Positions 1-4,501 of a stretch of DNA of 6,667 bases are shown one piece after another (positions within the stretch are counted from its first letter, which is position 1; the number at the start of each line of letters is the position of its first letter). The stretch comes from Anaerolineae bacterium (lineage in GTDB: Bacteria > Chloroflexota > Anaerolineae > 4572-78 > NAK82). Where the stretch lies: contig JAUVPY010000156.1 in NCBI GenBank assembly GCA_030598425.1, positions 1-6,667 on the forward strand, read 5' to 3'. The position numbers and the translations under genes were made by a program. The notes under the pieces are model-generated. The model was not told the origin of the DNA. It did no database searches and saw only the letters and a list, made by a program, of their open reading frames with translations.

Positions 1-1
1 C

Positions 2-628
2 TACCGGCCCCAGGTGATCCTGGTGGCCTGTTTTCCGACCATCTTTCCCCCCGCCCTGCTGCAACTTCCGCCGCGGGGCTGCCTGAATCTGCATCCCTCC
101 CTGCTGCCCGCCTATCGAGGGCCGGCGCCCCTGTTCTGGCAATTTCGCAAGGGCGAACGACGAACCGGGGTCACGCTGCACCTGATGAACGAGCGCCCCG
201 ACGCGGGCGATATCCTGCTGCAACAACCTCTCTCCCTGCCGGATGGCATCACCGGCCCGGAAGCGGACGCCCTGTTGGCCCAAGCTGGTGGGCGTCTTAT
301 GGTCGAAGCCCTTAGCCTGCTCGAGCAAGATGCCCTGGCGCCCCGGAGGCAAAACGACAGCGAGGCCAGCTATTACGCCTGGCCGGCGGAGCAGGACTTC
401 CAGATTTCGATCGGGTGGTCCGCCCGGCGCGCCTTCAACTTCATCCGGGGTACGGAGGAATGGGGCTGCGTCTACGAGATCACGATCGAGCAAGAACGAT
501 TTTTGATTCAATCAGCCCTGTCTTATTCAACTCAGCACGAACTCGACAAACCTTACACCCTGATCGGACGCGAACTGTGGATGCAGTTTTCGCCAGGCGT
601 CTTGCGGGCCGTCCTGGCTCACGCTTGA
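2..628 (+). CDS. Formyltransferase family protein (Fmt-like), 3' part, 5' end outside window
   Basis: The reading frame is open from the left edge, so the start lies outside the window; the GTG at 14 is internal. The protein shows the formyltetrahydrofolate-dependent transferase signature: LNLHPSLLPAYRGPAP, giving the catalytic Asn (codon 86-88) and His (92-94), and later RPDAGD, giving the catalytic Asp (200-202). These match the N-H-D triad of methionyl-tRNA formyltransferase. After a linker (about 300-390) comes a short C-terminal domain ending in QFSPGVLRAVLAHA, which resembles the OB-fold end of Fmt. About 179 residues follow the catalytic Asn, against roughly 209 in E. coli Fmt, so the C-terminal domain is compact. 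Known for the family: transfer of a formyl group from 10-formyl-THF to Met-tRNA or to an amino-sugar in the cytoplasm. I cannot tell a second Fmt from another formyltransferase without the N-terminus. The gene converges on the next one with a 7-base gap, leaving no room for a terminator. Confidence 0.85.
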   Translation, partial: YRPQVILVACFPTIFPPALLQLPPRGCLNLHPSLLPAYRGPAPLFWQFRKGERRTGVTLHLMNERPDAGDILLQQPLSLPDGITGPEADALLAQAGGRLMVEALSLLEQDALAPRRQNDSEASYYAWPAEQDFQISIGWSARRAFNFIRGTEEWGCVYEITIEQERFLIQSALSYSTQHELDKPYTLIGRELWMQFSPGVLRAVLAHA

Positions 629-635
629 CCCTGCC

Positions 636-1277
636 CTATTTGCGCCGGATCCGGTACGCGCATGCTCTATCCCCAGCCATAATATGTGCTTCGCTGGTCA
701 CCTCCGCGTTTTCCAGCACTCTGCGGAAGAGCTCCAACTCATGGCTACAGGCCTGGGCACAGTGGCGGGCTACCTGGCGGATCGCGCAGTTGTGCTCCCA
801 CAGGACGAAGATATTCCCGTCGAGCTTCTCCCAGTCGGCCATATAGCCCTCTTCCGTTCGGATTTGGGCCAACTCCTGGACTTGGCCTTCCAGGCCCTTG
901 TCGAGCATACGCGCCATGTATTGGGCTTCGAGCCATTCAGTGCGTTTTCCCAAGACCCGCTCGATCCCGTCCTCGCCGTCCAAAGCCCGGATCGTGTCCA
1001 ACAGATCCTTTGCCAGTTGAGAGTAGATACGCGGGAAGACCTCATCACCCGACTCAGTCAGCGAGTAGACGTAGGTGGGGCGTCCTTTGCCCCGCTGCTC
1101 GGTATGATACCGGATCAAACCATCGCCCTCCAAGGGGGTGAGGTGTTGGCGCACGCCCATGTAGGTGATCTTCAGCTCCTGGCTCATTTCGCCAGCGCTC
1201 AAGGGGCCCTTGAGCTTCAAGAGCTGTAAGACCCTGTGTCGCATGTCCTGCATTTCGCGCTCTGAGATCGCTGCCAT
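636..1277 (-). CDS. SufR-like winged-helix transcriptional regulator with a probable Fe-S cysteine cluster
   Basis: 213 residues. Residues about 12-75 form a winged helix-turn-helix (LSAGEMSQELKITYMGVRQH, then a wing around RGKGRPTYVYSLTESG) of the DeoR/ArsR-like kind seen in SufR. The C-terminal part carries ENxC-type cysteines: C164, C177 and C206, with an extra C173. C164 to C177 is C-X12-C and C177 to C206 is C-X28-C, the spacing of cyanobacterial SufR (C-X12-C-X13-C-X14-C) except that the third position is Ala191. The phrases ELELF, HIMAGDR and CAYRI also fit the family. Known: SufR binds a [4Fe-4S] cluster and represses the suf Fe-S assembly operon and itself. No suf genes are visible here, so the target is unknown; the divergent VOC gene and the regulator itself are the obvious candidates. 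The ATG is preceded by GAGGTGA at about 7 bases, a good ribosome-binding site. Length is close to known SufR proteins. Confidence 0.8.
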   Translation of the reverse strand: MAAISEREMQDMRHRVLQLLKLKGPLSAGEMSQELKITYMGVRQHLTPLEGDGLIRYHTEQRGKGRPTYVYSLTESGDEVFPRIYSQLAKDLLDTIRALDGEDGIERVLGKRTEWLEAQYMARMLDKGLEGQVQELAQIRTEEGYMADWEKLDGNIFVLWEHNCAIRQVARHCAQACSHELELFRRVLENAEVTSEAHIMAGDRACAYRIRRK

Positions 1278-1311
1278 CGTGTCACCTCACCCTGGGAGTA
1301 ACCGGGCCTCA

Positions 1312-1339
1312 ATTATACCACCCAGAGCCAAATTTGCAA
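1312..1339 (-). promoter_or_regulatory. Sigma70-type promoter of the SufR-like gene
   Basis: On the minus strand, a perfect TATAAT (1317 to 1312) lies 16 bases after TTGCAA (1339 to 1334). The predicted start of transcription is about 25-30 bases before the regulator ATG at 1277. Read by eye. Confidence 0.5.
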
Positions 1340-1342
1340 ATT
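1331..1342. promoter_or_regulatory. Perfect 12-bp palindrome, candidate operator between divergent genes
   Basis: AATTTGCAAATT is a perfect inverted repeat placed exactly on the -35 boxes of both divergent promoters. A dimeric winged-helix repressor bound here would block both. It does not match the published cyanobacterial SufR site (CAAC-N6-GTTG), so assigning it to the neighbouring regulator is an inference from position. Confidence 0.45.
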
Positions 1343-1362
1343 GAACACAGTAAATATATAAA
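1334..1362 (+). promoter_or_regulatory. Sigma70-type promoter of the VOC gene
   Basis: TTGCAA (1334-1339), a 17-base spacer, then TATAAA (1357-1362). TATATA at 1355-1360 is an alternative -10 with a shorter spacer. The VOC start codon is at 1393. The -35 box is the same six bases used on the other strand by the SufR-like gene. Confidence 0.45.
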
Positions 1363-1392
1363 TAACCTTAATAATTGACAGGGAGCCAATGT

Positions 1393-1803
1393 ATGAAGAT
1401 AAAACTAATCAGTGTATTCGTAGACGAGCAGGACAAGGCCCTCAAGTTTTATACGGAAGTTCTGGGCTTTGTTAAAAAATCCGACTTTCCGGCAGGGAGA
1501 GCCAAATGGTTAACCGTCGTCTCGCCCGAAGGACCGGACGATATTGAGTTACTTCTTGAGCCAGACGACAACTCACCTATCAACTCACCTGCCCGGACAT
1601 TCAAAAAGGCGTTGTTTGAGGCGGGGCTGCCTTTTACGGCATTTGCTGTTGAGGATATTCAGCAAGAGTACGAAAGGCTGACAAAACTGGGTGTGGAGTT
1701 TCATAGTAAGCCAACAATACATCCTGAGAATCCAACGGGACCGGTAACCACCGCCGTATTTGATGATACCTGCGGTAATCTCATTATGCTCTATCAGGCC
1801 TGA
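1393..1803 (+). CDS. VOC superfamily (glyoxalase/bleomycin-resistance/dioxygenase fold) protein
   Basis: 136 residues, the normal size of a single two-module VOC protein. The first beta-alpha-beta-beta-beta module is seen in KLISVFVDEQDKALKFYTEVLGF and IELLLEP (E52/E56 region), the second in FTAFAVEDIQQEYERLTKLGVEF and GNLIMLYQA at the C-terminus. The first-strand metal ligand, often His in glyoxalase I, is not present (ISVFVD), so metal binding may be altered. No substrate can be assigned; VOC members include isomerases, dioxygenases and drug-binding proteins. The ATG at 1393 is chosen because GGGAG (1381-1385) sits 7 bases upstream; a TTG at 1375 would overlap the promoter-proximal leader. 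GC is about 48% by hand count against about two thirds in the adjacent LtrA gene, which suggests separate ancestry. Divergent from the SufR-like regulator, which is its likely controller (inference). Confidence 0.85.
   Translation: MKIKLISVFVDEQDKALKFYTEVLGFVKKSDFPAGRAKWLTVVSPEGPDDIELLLEPDDNSPINSPARTFKKALFEAGLPFTAFAVEDIQQEYERLTKLGVEFHSKPTIHPENPTGPVTTAVFDDTCGNLIMLYQA
1794..1803. other. Palindrome carrying both stop codons of convergent genes
   Basis: TCAGGCCTGA is a perfect 10-bp palindrome. Its right end (TGA 1801-1803) stops the VOC gene and its left end (TGA on the minus strand, 1796-1794) stops the LtrA gene, so the two genes overlap tail to tail by 10 bases. Confidence 0.9.
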
Positions 1804-2957
1804 TCGCCCCTGGCTGACTGCGCATCGTCTTCCACCGGGCTGCCCGTCCGCCCCTCCAGGGCGGCGATGGCTACGATACCGGCGAGGGCAATCGCCAGGG
1901 TGAGGGTTGATGCGACACCCGTCACCGCCACGATCGCGACCGCCGTGAGGGCGGTCAGAAGCACGCGAGGCAGGAGAAGGCGGCGCGTCGCCCGCCACAC
2001 GGCAACGGCCATCCCGCCCACGAAAAGGACCAGGCCAACCGCCAGGGCCAGCCTTCCCGCCAACGACAGCGGCTCGTCCAGATGCGCCACGGCTGCCTCG
2101 ACCGACGCCGCGTAAGCGATCACGCCACACATCATGGGGAAGTGGATCAGGCTGAAGACATCTCTCGCCATCTTCGCCTGCTCGGCGCCACGGCGTGATG
2201 CCAACGCCCCATCGAGCACGGGCTTGGCTCGCGGAAAGTAGCTCCACCAGAGACCGCAGGTGATGGCAACTGCCAGAACCGCCACGCCGAGTAGACCCCT
2301 GGTCCACACCGCGTCCGTCGCTGCGCCGGCGGCGACGATCAGGGTCTCGCCCAAAGCGATGATGACGAACAGCCCGTGGCGTTCCCCAAAATGCTCGGGG
2401 TGCAGGTTCCAGCCCTCCGCCTGCCCGCCGACGGCGGCGGCGATCACGTCCAGGAGTATGGCCAAGCCCCACAACCAATACTGCGCCGCGCCGCCCAAAA
2501 AGCCACCGATCAGGACGGCTAAAAGCCCGCCGGCAGACACAAGGGCGAAGCTTCGGACGGCGGCGCGCTGTGAAGGATCCTCGGAGGCCACCCAGGCGTA
2601 CAGGGTGAGTCCGATCACGCGCACCAGGACGTAGGTAACCGCGAACCAGGAGGACCGGTCGTGAAAGGCGCCGGGGAGCGCTATGGCCATAAAGAAGGCC
2701 ACGGCGGTGGCTGCCAGGACGCCGAGCTGAACCAGGTGATGCGTCGTATCAGCCGCGTTCAAGGCCCAGGTGAATTGGGACCAGGCCCACCATACGAGCC
2801 AGAAGACCAGGACCGCTTGACCCACGGCGACCCAGTCGAGCCCGTGGTGAAGGAGGCTGACGACCTGGGTCACGGAGAAGACGAATACGAGGTCAAAGAA
2901 CAGCTCGACGAACGTGACGTTCTGATCTTCGGGGGAGACGATACTTTTAGGCATCAT
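1794..2957 (-). CDS. ltrA: Low temperature requirement protein A (LtrA) family membrane protein
   Basis: 387 residues, the usual length of the family. Two hallmark stretches are clear: ELFFDLVFVFSVTQV (18-32) and HPEHFGERHGLFVIIALGE (186-204). The protein is strongly hydrophobic, with about ten to twelve probable membrane segments (for example 43-60, 77-97, 104-124, 135-155, 160-177, 222-240, 300-320, 330-366) and a charged cytoplasmic tail (EGRTGSPVEDDAQ). LtrA was named from a Listeria locus needed for growth in the cold; its biochemical activity is not established. The ATG at 2957 is taken because it fits the family N-terminus; the upstream bases (AGCTCCTGATGTTGC) give only a poor ribosome-binding site, so translation may depend on ribosomes arriving from the upstream reading frames. 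It lies directly downstream of the antitoxin gene and the toxin remnant on the same strand. Confidence 0.9.
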   Translation of the reverse strand: MMPKSIVSPEDQNVTFVELFFDLVFVFSVTQVVSLLHHGLDWVAVGQAVLVFWLVWWAWSQFTWALNAADTTHHLVQLGVLAATAVAFFMAIALPGAFHDRSSWFAVTYVLVRVIGLTLYAWVASEDPSQRAAVRSFALVSAGGLLAVLIGGFLGGAAQYWLWGLAILLDVIAAAVGGQAEGWNLHPEHFGERHGLFVIIALGETLIVAAGAATDAVWTRGLLGVAVLAVAITCGLWWSYFPRAKPVLDGALASRRGAEQAKMARDVFSLIHFPMMCGVIAYAASVEAAVAHLDEPLSLAGRLALAVGLVLFVGGMAVAVWRATRRLLLPRVLLTALTAVAIVAVTGVASTLTLAIALAGIVAIAALEGRTGSPVEDDAQSARGDQA

Positions 2958-2963
2958 GCAACA

Positions 2964-3019
2964 TCAGGAGCTGACGAAAGCTTCCAGCGACACGGCGGTA
3001 GCCGGAATACGACTTTCAT
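2964..3019 (-). pseudogene. Remnant of a PIN-domain (VapC/FitB-type) toxin gene
   Basis: An ATG at 3019-3017 overlaps the antitoxin stop as ATGA, the normal arrangement for a toxin start, and reads MKVV, a common PIN-toxin beginning. The frame then continues only as FRLPPCRWKLSSAPDVA and stops at 2956-2954, where its TGA overlaps the LtrA ATG. In another frame, 3011 to 2964 reads RIPATAVSLEAFVSS-stop, which resembles the C-terminal end of PIN toxins (typically P-x-T/x-A-V/L-S-x-E-x-F). The simplest reading is an internal deletion of nearly the whole toxin gene, with a frame change at the joint, leaving only the first codons and the last fifteen or so. No catalytic acidic residues survive. The alternative is that the match is chance in a short stretch, or that a 21-residue leader peptide is real. 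Confidence 0.4.
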
Positions 3020-3258
3020 TGCCGGCCAGCTATCTTGGCTTGCGTGAACTCATCGTCCGTAATCAGATGGTCACCTGTCTTTTCGCGCAGCTCACGTGCT
3101 CTGGACAGCATCGCCTCAGGCCGAATCCTACGACTGCGTACCGCCCTTTCGATACAAACGATGACCTCGGTGTTGATGCTTCGCCGGTTGACTTCGGCGG
3201 ACTGTTTCAACCGCTCGTACAGATCGGTTGGGACGTTCTTCACAGTAATCGTAGGCAT
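3016..3258 (-). CDS. FitA-like ribbon-helix-helix antitoxin
   Basis: 80 residues from the ATG at 3258. Residues 2-8 (PTITVKN) form the DNA-contacting beta strand, followed by helix 1 (TDLYERLKQSAEVN) and helix 2 (INTEVIVCIERAV) after the RRSIN turn: the Arc/MetJ-type fold of FitA/VapB antitoxins. The C-terminal half (RPEAMLSRARELREKTGDHLITDDEF) resembles the toxin-neutralising region of these proteins. A longer frame begins with TTG at 3321, but that codon coincides with the promoter -35 box and lacks homology, so the shorter start is preferred; its ribosome-binding site is weak. Known: such proteins bind a PIN ribonuclease toxin and repress their own operon. Here the expected toxin gene is missing except for a remnant, so this is an orphan antitoxin. 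It has a well-placed palindromic operator upstream. Confidence 0.85.
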   Translation of the reverse strand: MPTITVKNVPTDLYERLKQSAEVNRRSINTEVIVCIERAVRSRRIRPEAMLSRARELREKTGDHLITDDEFTQAKIAGRQ

Positions 3259-3273
3259 CGCTGCACCGCCACA

Positions 3274-3294
3274 ATGGTTCCACCGTGAAACCAT
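3274..3294. promoter_or_regulatory. Near-perfect 21-bp palindrome, candidate antitoxin operator
   Basis: Left arm ATGGTTCCAC (3274-3283), central C, right arm GTGAAACCAT (3285-3294): 9 of 10 positions pair. It covers the predicted transcription start and touches the -10 box, 15 bases before the antitoxin ATG, as expected for autorepression by a ribbon-helix-helix antitoxin. Binding is inferred, not shown. Confidence 0.5.
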
Positions 3295-3321
3295 CATGGT
3301 GCCAGTCTGGCGAATGGTCAA
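3293..3321 (-). promoter_or_regulatory. Promoter of the antitoxin gene
   Basis: On the minus strand TTGACC (3321 to 3316), a 17-base spacer and CATGAT (3298 to 3293). Five of six and four of six consensus matches. Predicted transcription starts inside the 3274-3294 palindrome. Confidence 0.4.
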
Positions 3322-3329
3322 GGAGCCAC

Positions 3330-3374
3330 CCGAATGGAATTCGGTGCTGAAATTGAGACGACCCCTCAGGGTCG
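3330..3374. repeat. Two short perfect hairpins upstream of the antitoxin promoter
   Basis: CCGAAT-GGA-ATTCGG (3330-3344) and CGACCC-CTCA-GGGTCG (3359-3374). Both have 6-bp perfect stems and small loops. They adjoin the repeat cluster at 3401-3530. No T-tract follows either one, so they are not obvious terminators. Confidence 0.5.
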
Positions 3375-3400
3375 AGTCATCAGCGCCTGAGTCAACGCCA

Positions 3401-3530
3401 GCGCCTGAGGGCGCTTTTCAGGTTGAGCCAGGGATTTCTAATCCCGGGCCGCAGGGTCAAATACAAGCGCCTGAGGGCGCGGCTCAGATTGAGCTTTTCA
3501 GATTGAGCCAGGGATTTCTAATCCCGGGCC
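3401..3530. repeat. Two copies of a composite hairpin repeat
   Basis: Copy one is 3401-3450 and copy two 3467-3530. Each contains hairpin GCGCC-TGAG-GGCGC (3401-3414; 3467-3480) and hairpin GGGATT-TCT-AATCCC (3431-3445; 3511-3525). A 38-base block (3413-3450 and 3493-3530) is identical but for position 3422/3502 (G/A), offset by 80. Copy two has a 14-base insertion that duplicates TCAGATTGAGC (3484-3494 and 3498-3508). A shortened third copy of the first motif (GCGCCTGA) is at 3383-3390. In copy one the first hairpin runs into TTTT and could end plus-strand transcription, but no plus-strand gene precedes it. The cluster starts 7 bases after the lipoprotein stop codon. It looks like a REP-like intergenic element. 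Confidence 0.75.
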
Positions 3531-3537
3531 CACTGGA

Positions 3538-3948
3538 CTAGGGTGAAACTCGCTCCCAGGGCGAGAGTTGAGCATCCGGGCCCCGAAGACCACATTCATC
3601 TTCATCTAGAGTGAACTTGAGGTCACCTTCTTCCGTCAACTCCATCTGATAGCTGCCAACCTGACCTACGCAGTCTGAACTCTCAGCGCTGGTGGTGAGG
3701 GTGAGCAACGCGCCCTCAAGCTGGAACTCTCCCATATCAAACGTAGAGCCCTTAAGAAAGGCTTCAGAGCTGGCAACCTTGAAGGTCCCATCCTCATTGA
3801 ACTGGAAGTAGAAAGTCTCGCCCTCCTGTCTCTTCCAAACCCCGATCAAGTCTTCCTCCGTAATCGCGGCGGGGGTCCCACACCCGGCTAAGAACACCGT
3901 GATCAACATAACCCCTGTTACCAATTTTAGCAATCGCTGGCGGCTCAT
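3538..3948 (-). CDS. Lipoprotein with lipocalin-like pattern
   Basis: 136 residues. The N-terminus is a clear lipoprotein signal: MSRQRLLK, a hydrophobic core, and the lipobox LAGC with the lipidated Cys at 23. The mature part starts AAITEEDLIGVWKRQ and continues with short alternating strands (FYFQFNEDGTF, GEFQLEGALLTLTT, GSYQMELTEEGDLKFTL), the pattern of a small beta-barrel of the lipocalin/calycin kind that begins with G-x-W. Two cysteines (SSDCVGQVGSY and DEDECGLR) could form a disulfide outside the cytoplasm. The ATG at 3948 is chosen over an in-frame extension to 4065 because AGGAGGG sits about 7 bases upstream and the signal peptide begins there. Function and ligand are unknown. The nearest good promoter is far upstream (4228-4256), giving a leader of roughly 270 bases. 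The stop codon is followed at once by the repeat cluster. Confidence 0.85.
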   Translation of the reverse strand: MSRQRLLKLVTGVMLITVFLAGCGTPAAITEEDLIGVWKRQEGETFYFQFNEDGTFKVASSEAFLKGSTFDMGEFQLEGALLTLTTSAESSDCVGQVGSYQMELTEEGDLKFTLDEDECGLRGPDAQLSPWERVSP

Positions 3949-4023
3949 GTCTGTCCCTCCTGCGGATCTGAACCTGGTAGTACCCCTGTGGCGCGTTGTT
4001 ACAGGTATGGAGGGTACTTCCGA

Positions 4024-4090
4024 ACCACTGAGGCGCGGAGAACACGGAGAGAACGATATAAACACTCAGTGGACTCCGTGTCTCGGTGGT
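4024..4090. repeat. Imperfect inverted repeat of the CCACTGAG...CTCAGTGG type
   Basis: Left arm 4024-4049 (begins ACCACTGAGGCGCGGAG) and right arm 4065-4090 (ends TCTCGGTGGT) pair at 20 of 26 positions, with three of the mismatches being G-U compatible on the plus-strand RNA. Sequences of the form CCACNGAG-CACGGAG-AACACGGAG with their reverse complement are familiar dispersed intergenic palindromes in several bacterial phyla. Here it lies in the long leader upstream of the lipoprotein. No coding capacity. Confidence 0.7.
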
Positions 4091-4147
4091 AGTTCTTCTT
4101 CGCCAACACCCAAGCGGCGGACTACGCCTCGTCTTGGATGGTTTAAA

Positions 4148-4222
4148 CAAAAATCCCGTCCAACTAACTCACCTGTCACGAGTGCATAGGACGGGAAACA
4201 TGGGGGGCGGATTAGGTTTTCA
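4148..4222 (-). ncRNA. Candidate small RNA or attenuated leader
   Basis: A near-consensus promoter (4228-4256) is followed, within about 70 bases of its predicted start, by a hairpin with a T-tract (4154-4196). That would make a transcript of about 70-75 bases without a convincing reading frame. Alternatively, this is the first part of a long leader of the lipoprotein mRNA, with the hairpin acting as an attenuator. I do not recognise a known riboswitch or RNA family in it. Confidence 0.25.
4154..4196 (-). terminator. Terminator-like hairpin on the minus strand
   Basis: On the minus strand TCCCGTCC (4196 to 4189) pairs perfectly with GGACGGGA (4161 to 4154) and is followed by TTTTTG. The 27-base loop contains a smaller ACTC...GAGT stem. 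The 8-bp stem plus T-tract fits an intrinsic terminator, although the loop is longer than usual. Confidence 0.4.
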
Positions 4223-4227
4223 TACTA

Positions 4228-4256
4228 AATATATCATTAAGGTCTACTTTTGTCAA
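4228..4256 (-). promoter_or_regulatory. Strong sigma70-type promoter, minus strand
   Basis: TTGACA (4256 to 4251), exactly 17 bases, then TATATT (4233 to 4228): eleven of twelve consensus matches with ideal spacing. It points towards the terminator-like hairpin and, beyond it, the lipoprotein gene. It sits in an AT-rich patch (about 4211-4260) within otherwise GC-rich DNA. Confidence 0.65.
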
Positions 4257-4299
4257 GTGATATTCAGGAGACGGGGCCGCGTAGGCTTACTAGTATCCT

Positions 4300-4395
4300 G
4301 GCAGGCCGGGCGTGGGCGAACCGCTCTACGCCCGGCCCGCCAAGGTTGGCAACGGCTGATCCTCCTTCCATCCGCCCTGGCGGGCGGCGCCAGGG
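4300..4395. repeat. Two strong GC-rich hairpins upstream of the deaminase
   Basis: The first pairs GGCCGGGCGT (4304-4313) with ACGCCCGGCC (4328-4337), a perfect 10-bp stem that extends outward by GGC/GCC (4300-4302, 4339-4341) across one mismatch. The second pairs CCCTGGCG (4375-4382) with CGCCAGGG (4388-4395) around a 5-base loop. Neither is followed by a T-tract. They fill the space between the two outward-facing promoters and resemble dispersed intergenic palindromes rather than terminators. Confidence 0.6.
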
Positions 4396-4397
4396 AG

Positions 4398-4425
4398 TTG
4401 TGCCAAAAGCGCTTTAGACTACAAT
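4398..4425 (+). promoter_or_regulatory. Possible promoter of the adenosine deaminase gene
   Basis: TTGTGC (4398-4403), 16 bases, TACAAT (4420-4425). The -10 box is good and the -35 weak. The predicted start is about 70 bases before the GTG at 4502. The second GC-rich hairpin ends just before the -35 box. Confidence 0.35.
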
Positions 4426-4501
4426 GCATGTGTGTGATTGAAAAATTGTAGCAGGAATTCAACTCGACGATCCGTGGAGAGATCAAGAGGGGAGAGCACG
4501 G

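Noticed and set aside
684..1229. Plus-strand frames across the SufR-like gene
   Set aside because: They are antisense to a clear winged-helix regulator with a good ribosome-binding site; the protein sequences show no recognisable domain.
1585..2478. Long minus-strand frame (297 codons) inside the LtrA and VOC genes
   Set aside because: It overlaps the well-supported LtrA frame, is extremely rich in Arg and Gly as expected for a GC-rich shadow frame, runs through the VOC gene antisense, and shows no family motif.
3259..3321. Longer antitoxin beginning with TTG at 3321
   Set aside because: The TTG is the first triplet of the probable -35 box, the extra 21 residues do not fit the family, and the extension would span the operator palindrome.
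3401..3418. Intrinsic terminator on the plus strand (GCGCC hairpin plus TTTT)
   Set aside because: There is no plus-strand gene upstream for about 1.6 kb, and the second copy of the same hairpin has no T-tract; it is better explained as part of the repeat unit.
3330..3530. CRISPR array
   Set aside because: Only two imperfect copies, unequal in length because of an internal duplication, with hairpins and no uniform spacers or nearby cas genes.
3035..3541. Plus-strand frame of 168 codons over the antitoxin and the hairpin cluster
   Set aside because: It is antisense to the antitoxin and then translates the repeat cluster (PAPEGAF...PGISNPGP), so the apparent protein repeats are a by-product of DNA repeats.
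3949..4065. N-terminal extension of the lipoprotein to 4065
   Set aside because: The extension reads through the inverted repeat and would bury the signal peptide; the ATG at 3948 has a strong ribosome-binding site.
4148..4222. tRNA or known riboswitch in the candidate RNA region
   Set aside because: The 8-bp stem does not enclose D-, anticodon- and T-arms, there is no GTTCRA-like T-loop, and I see no conserved riboswitch core.
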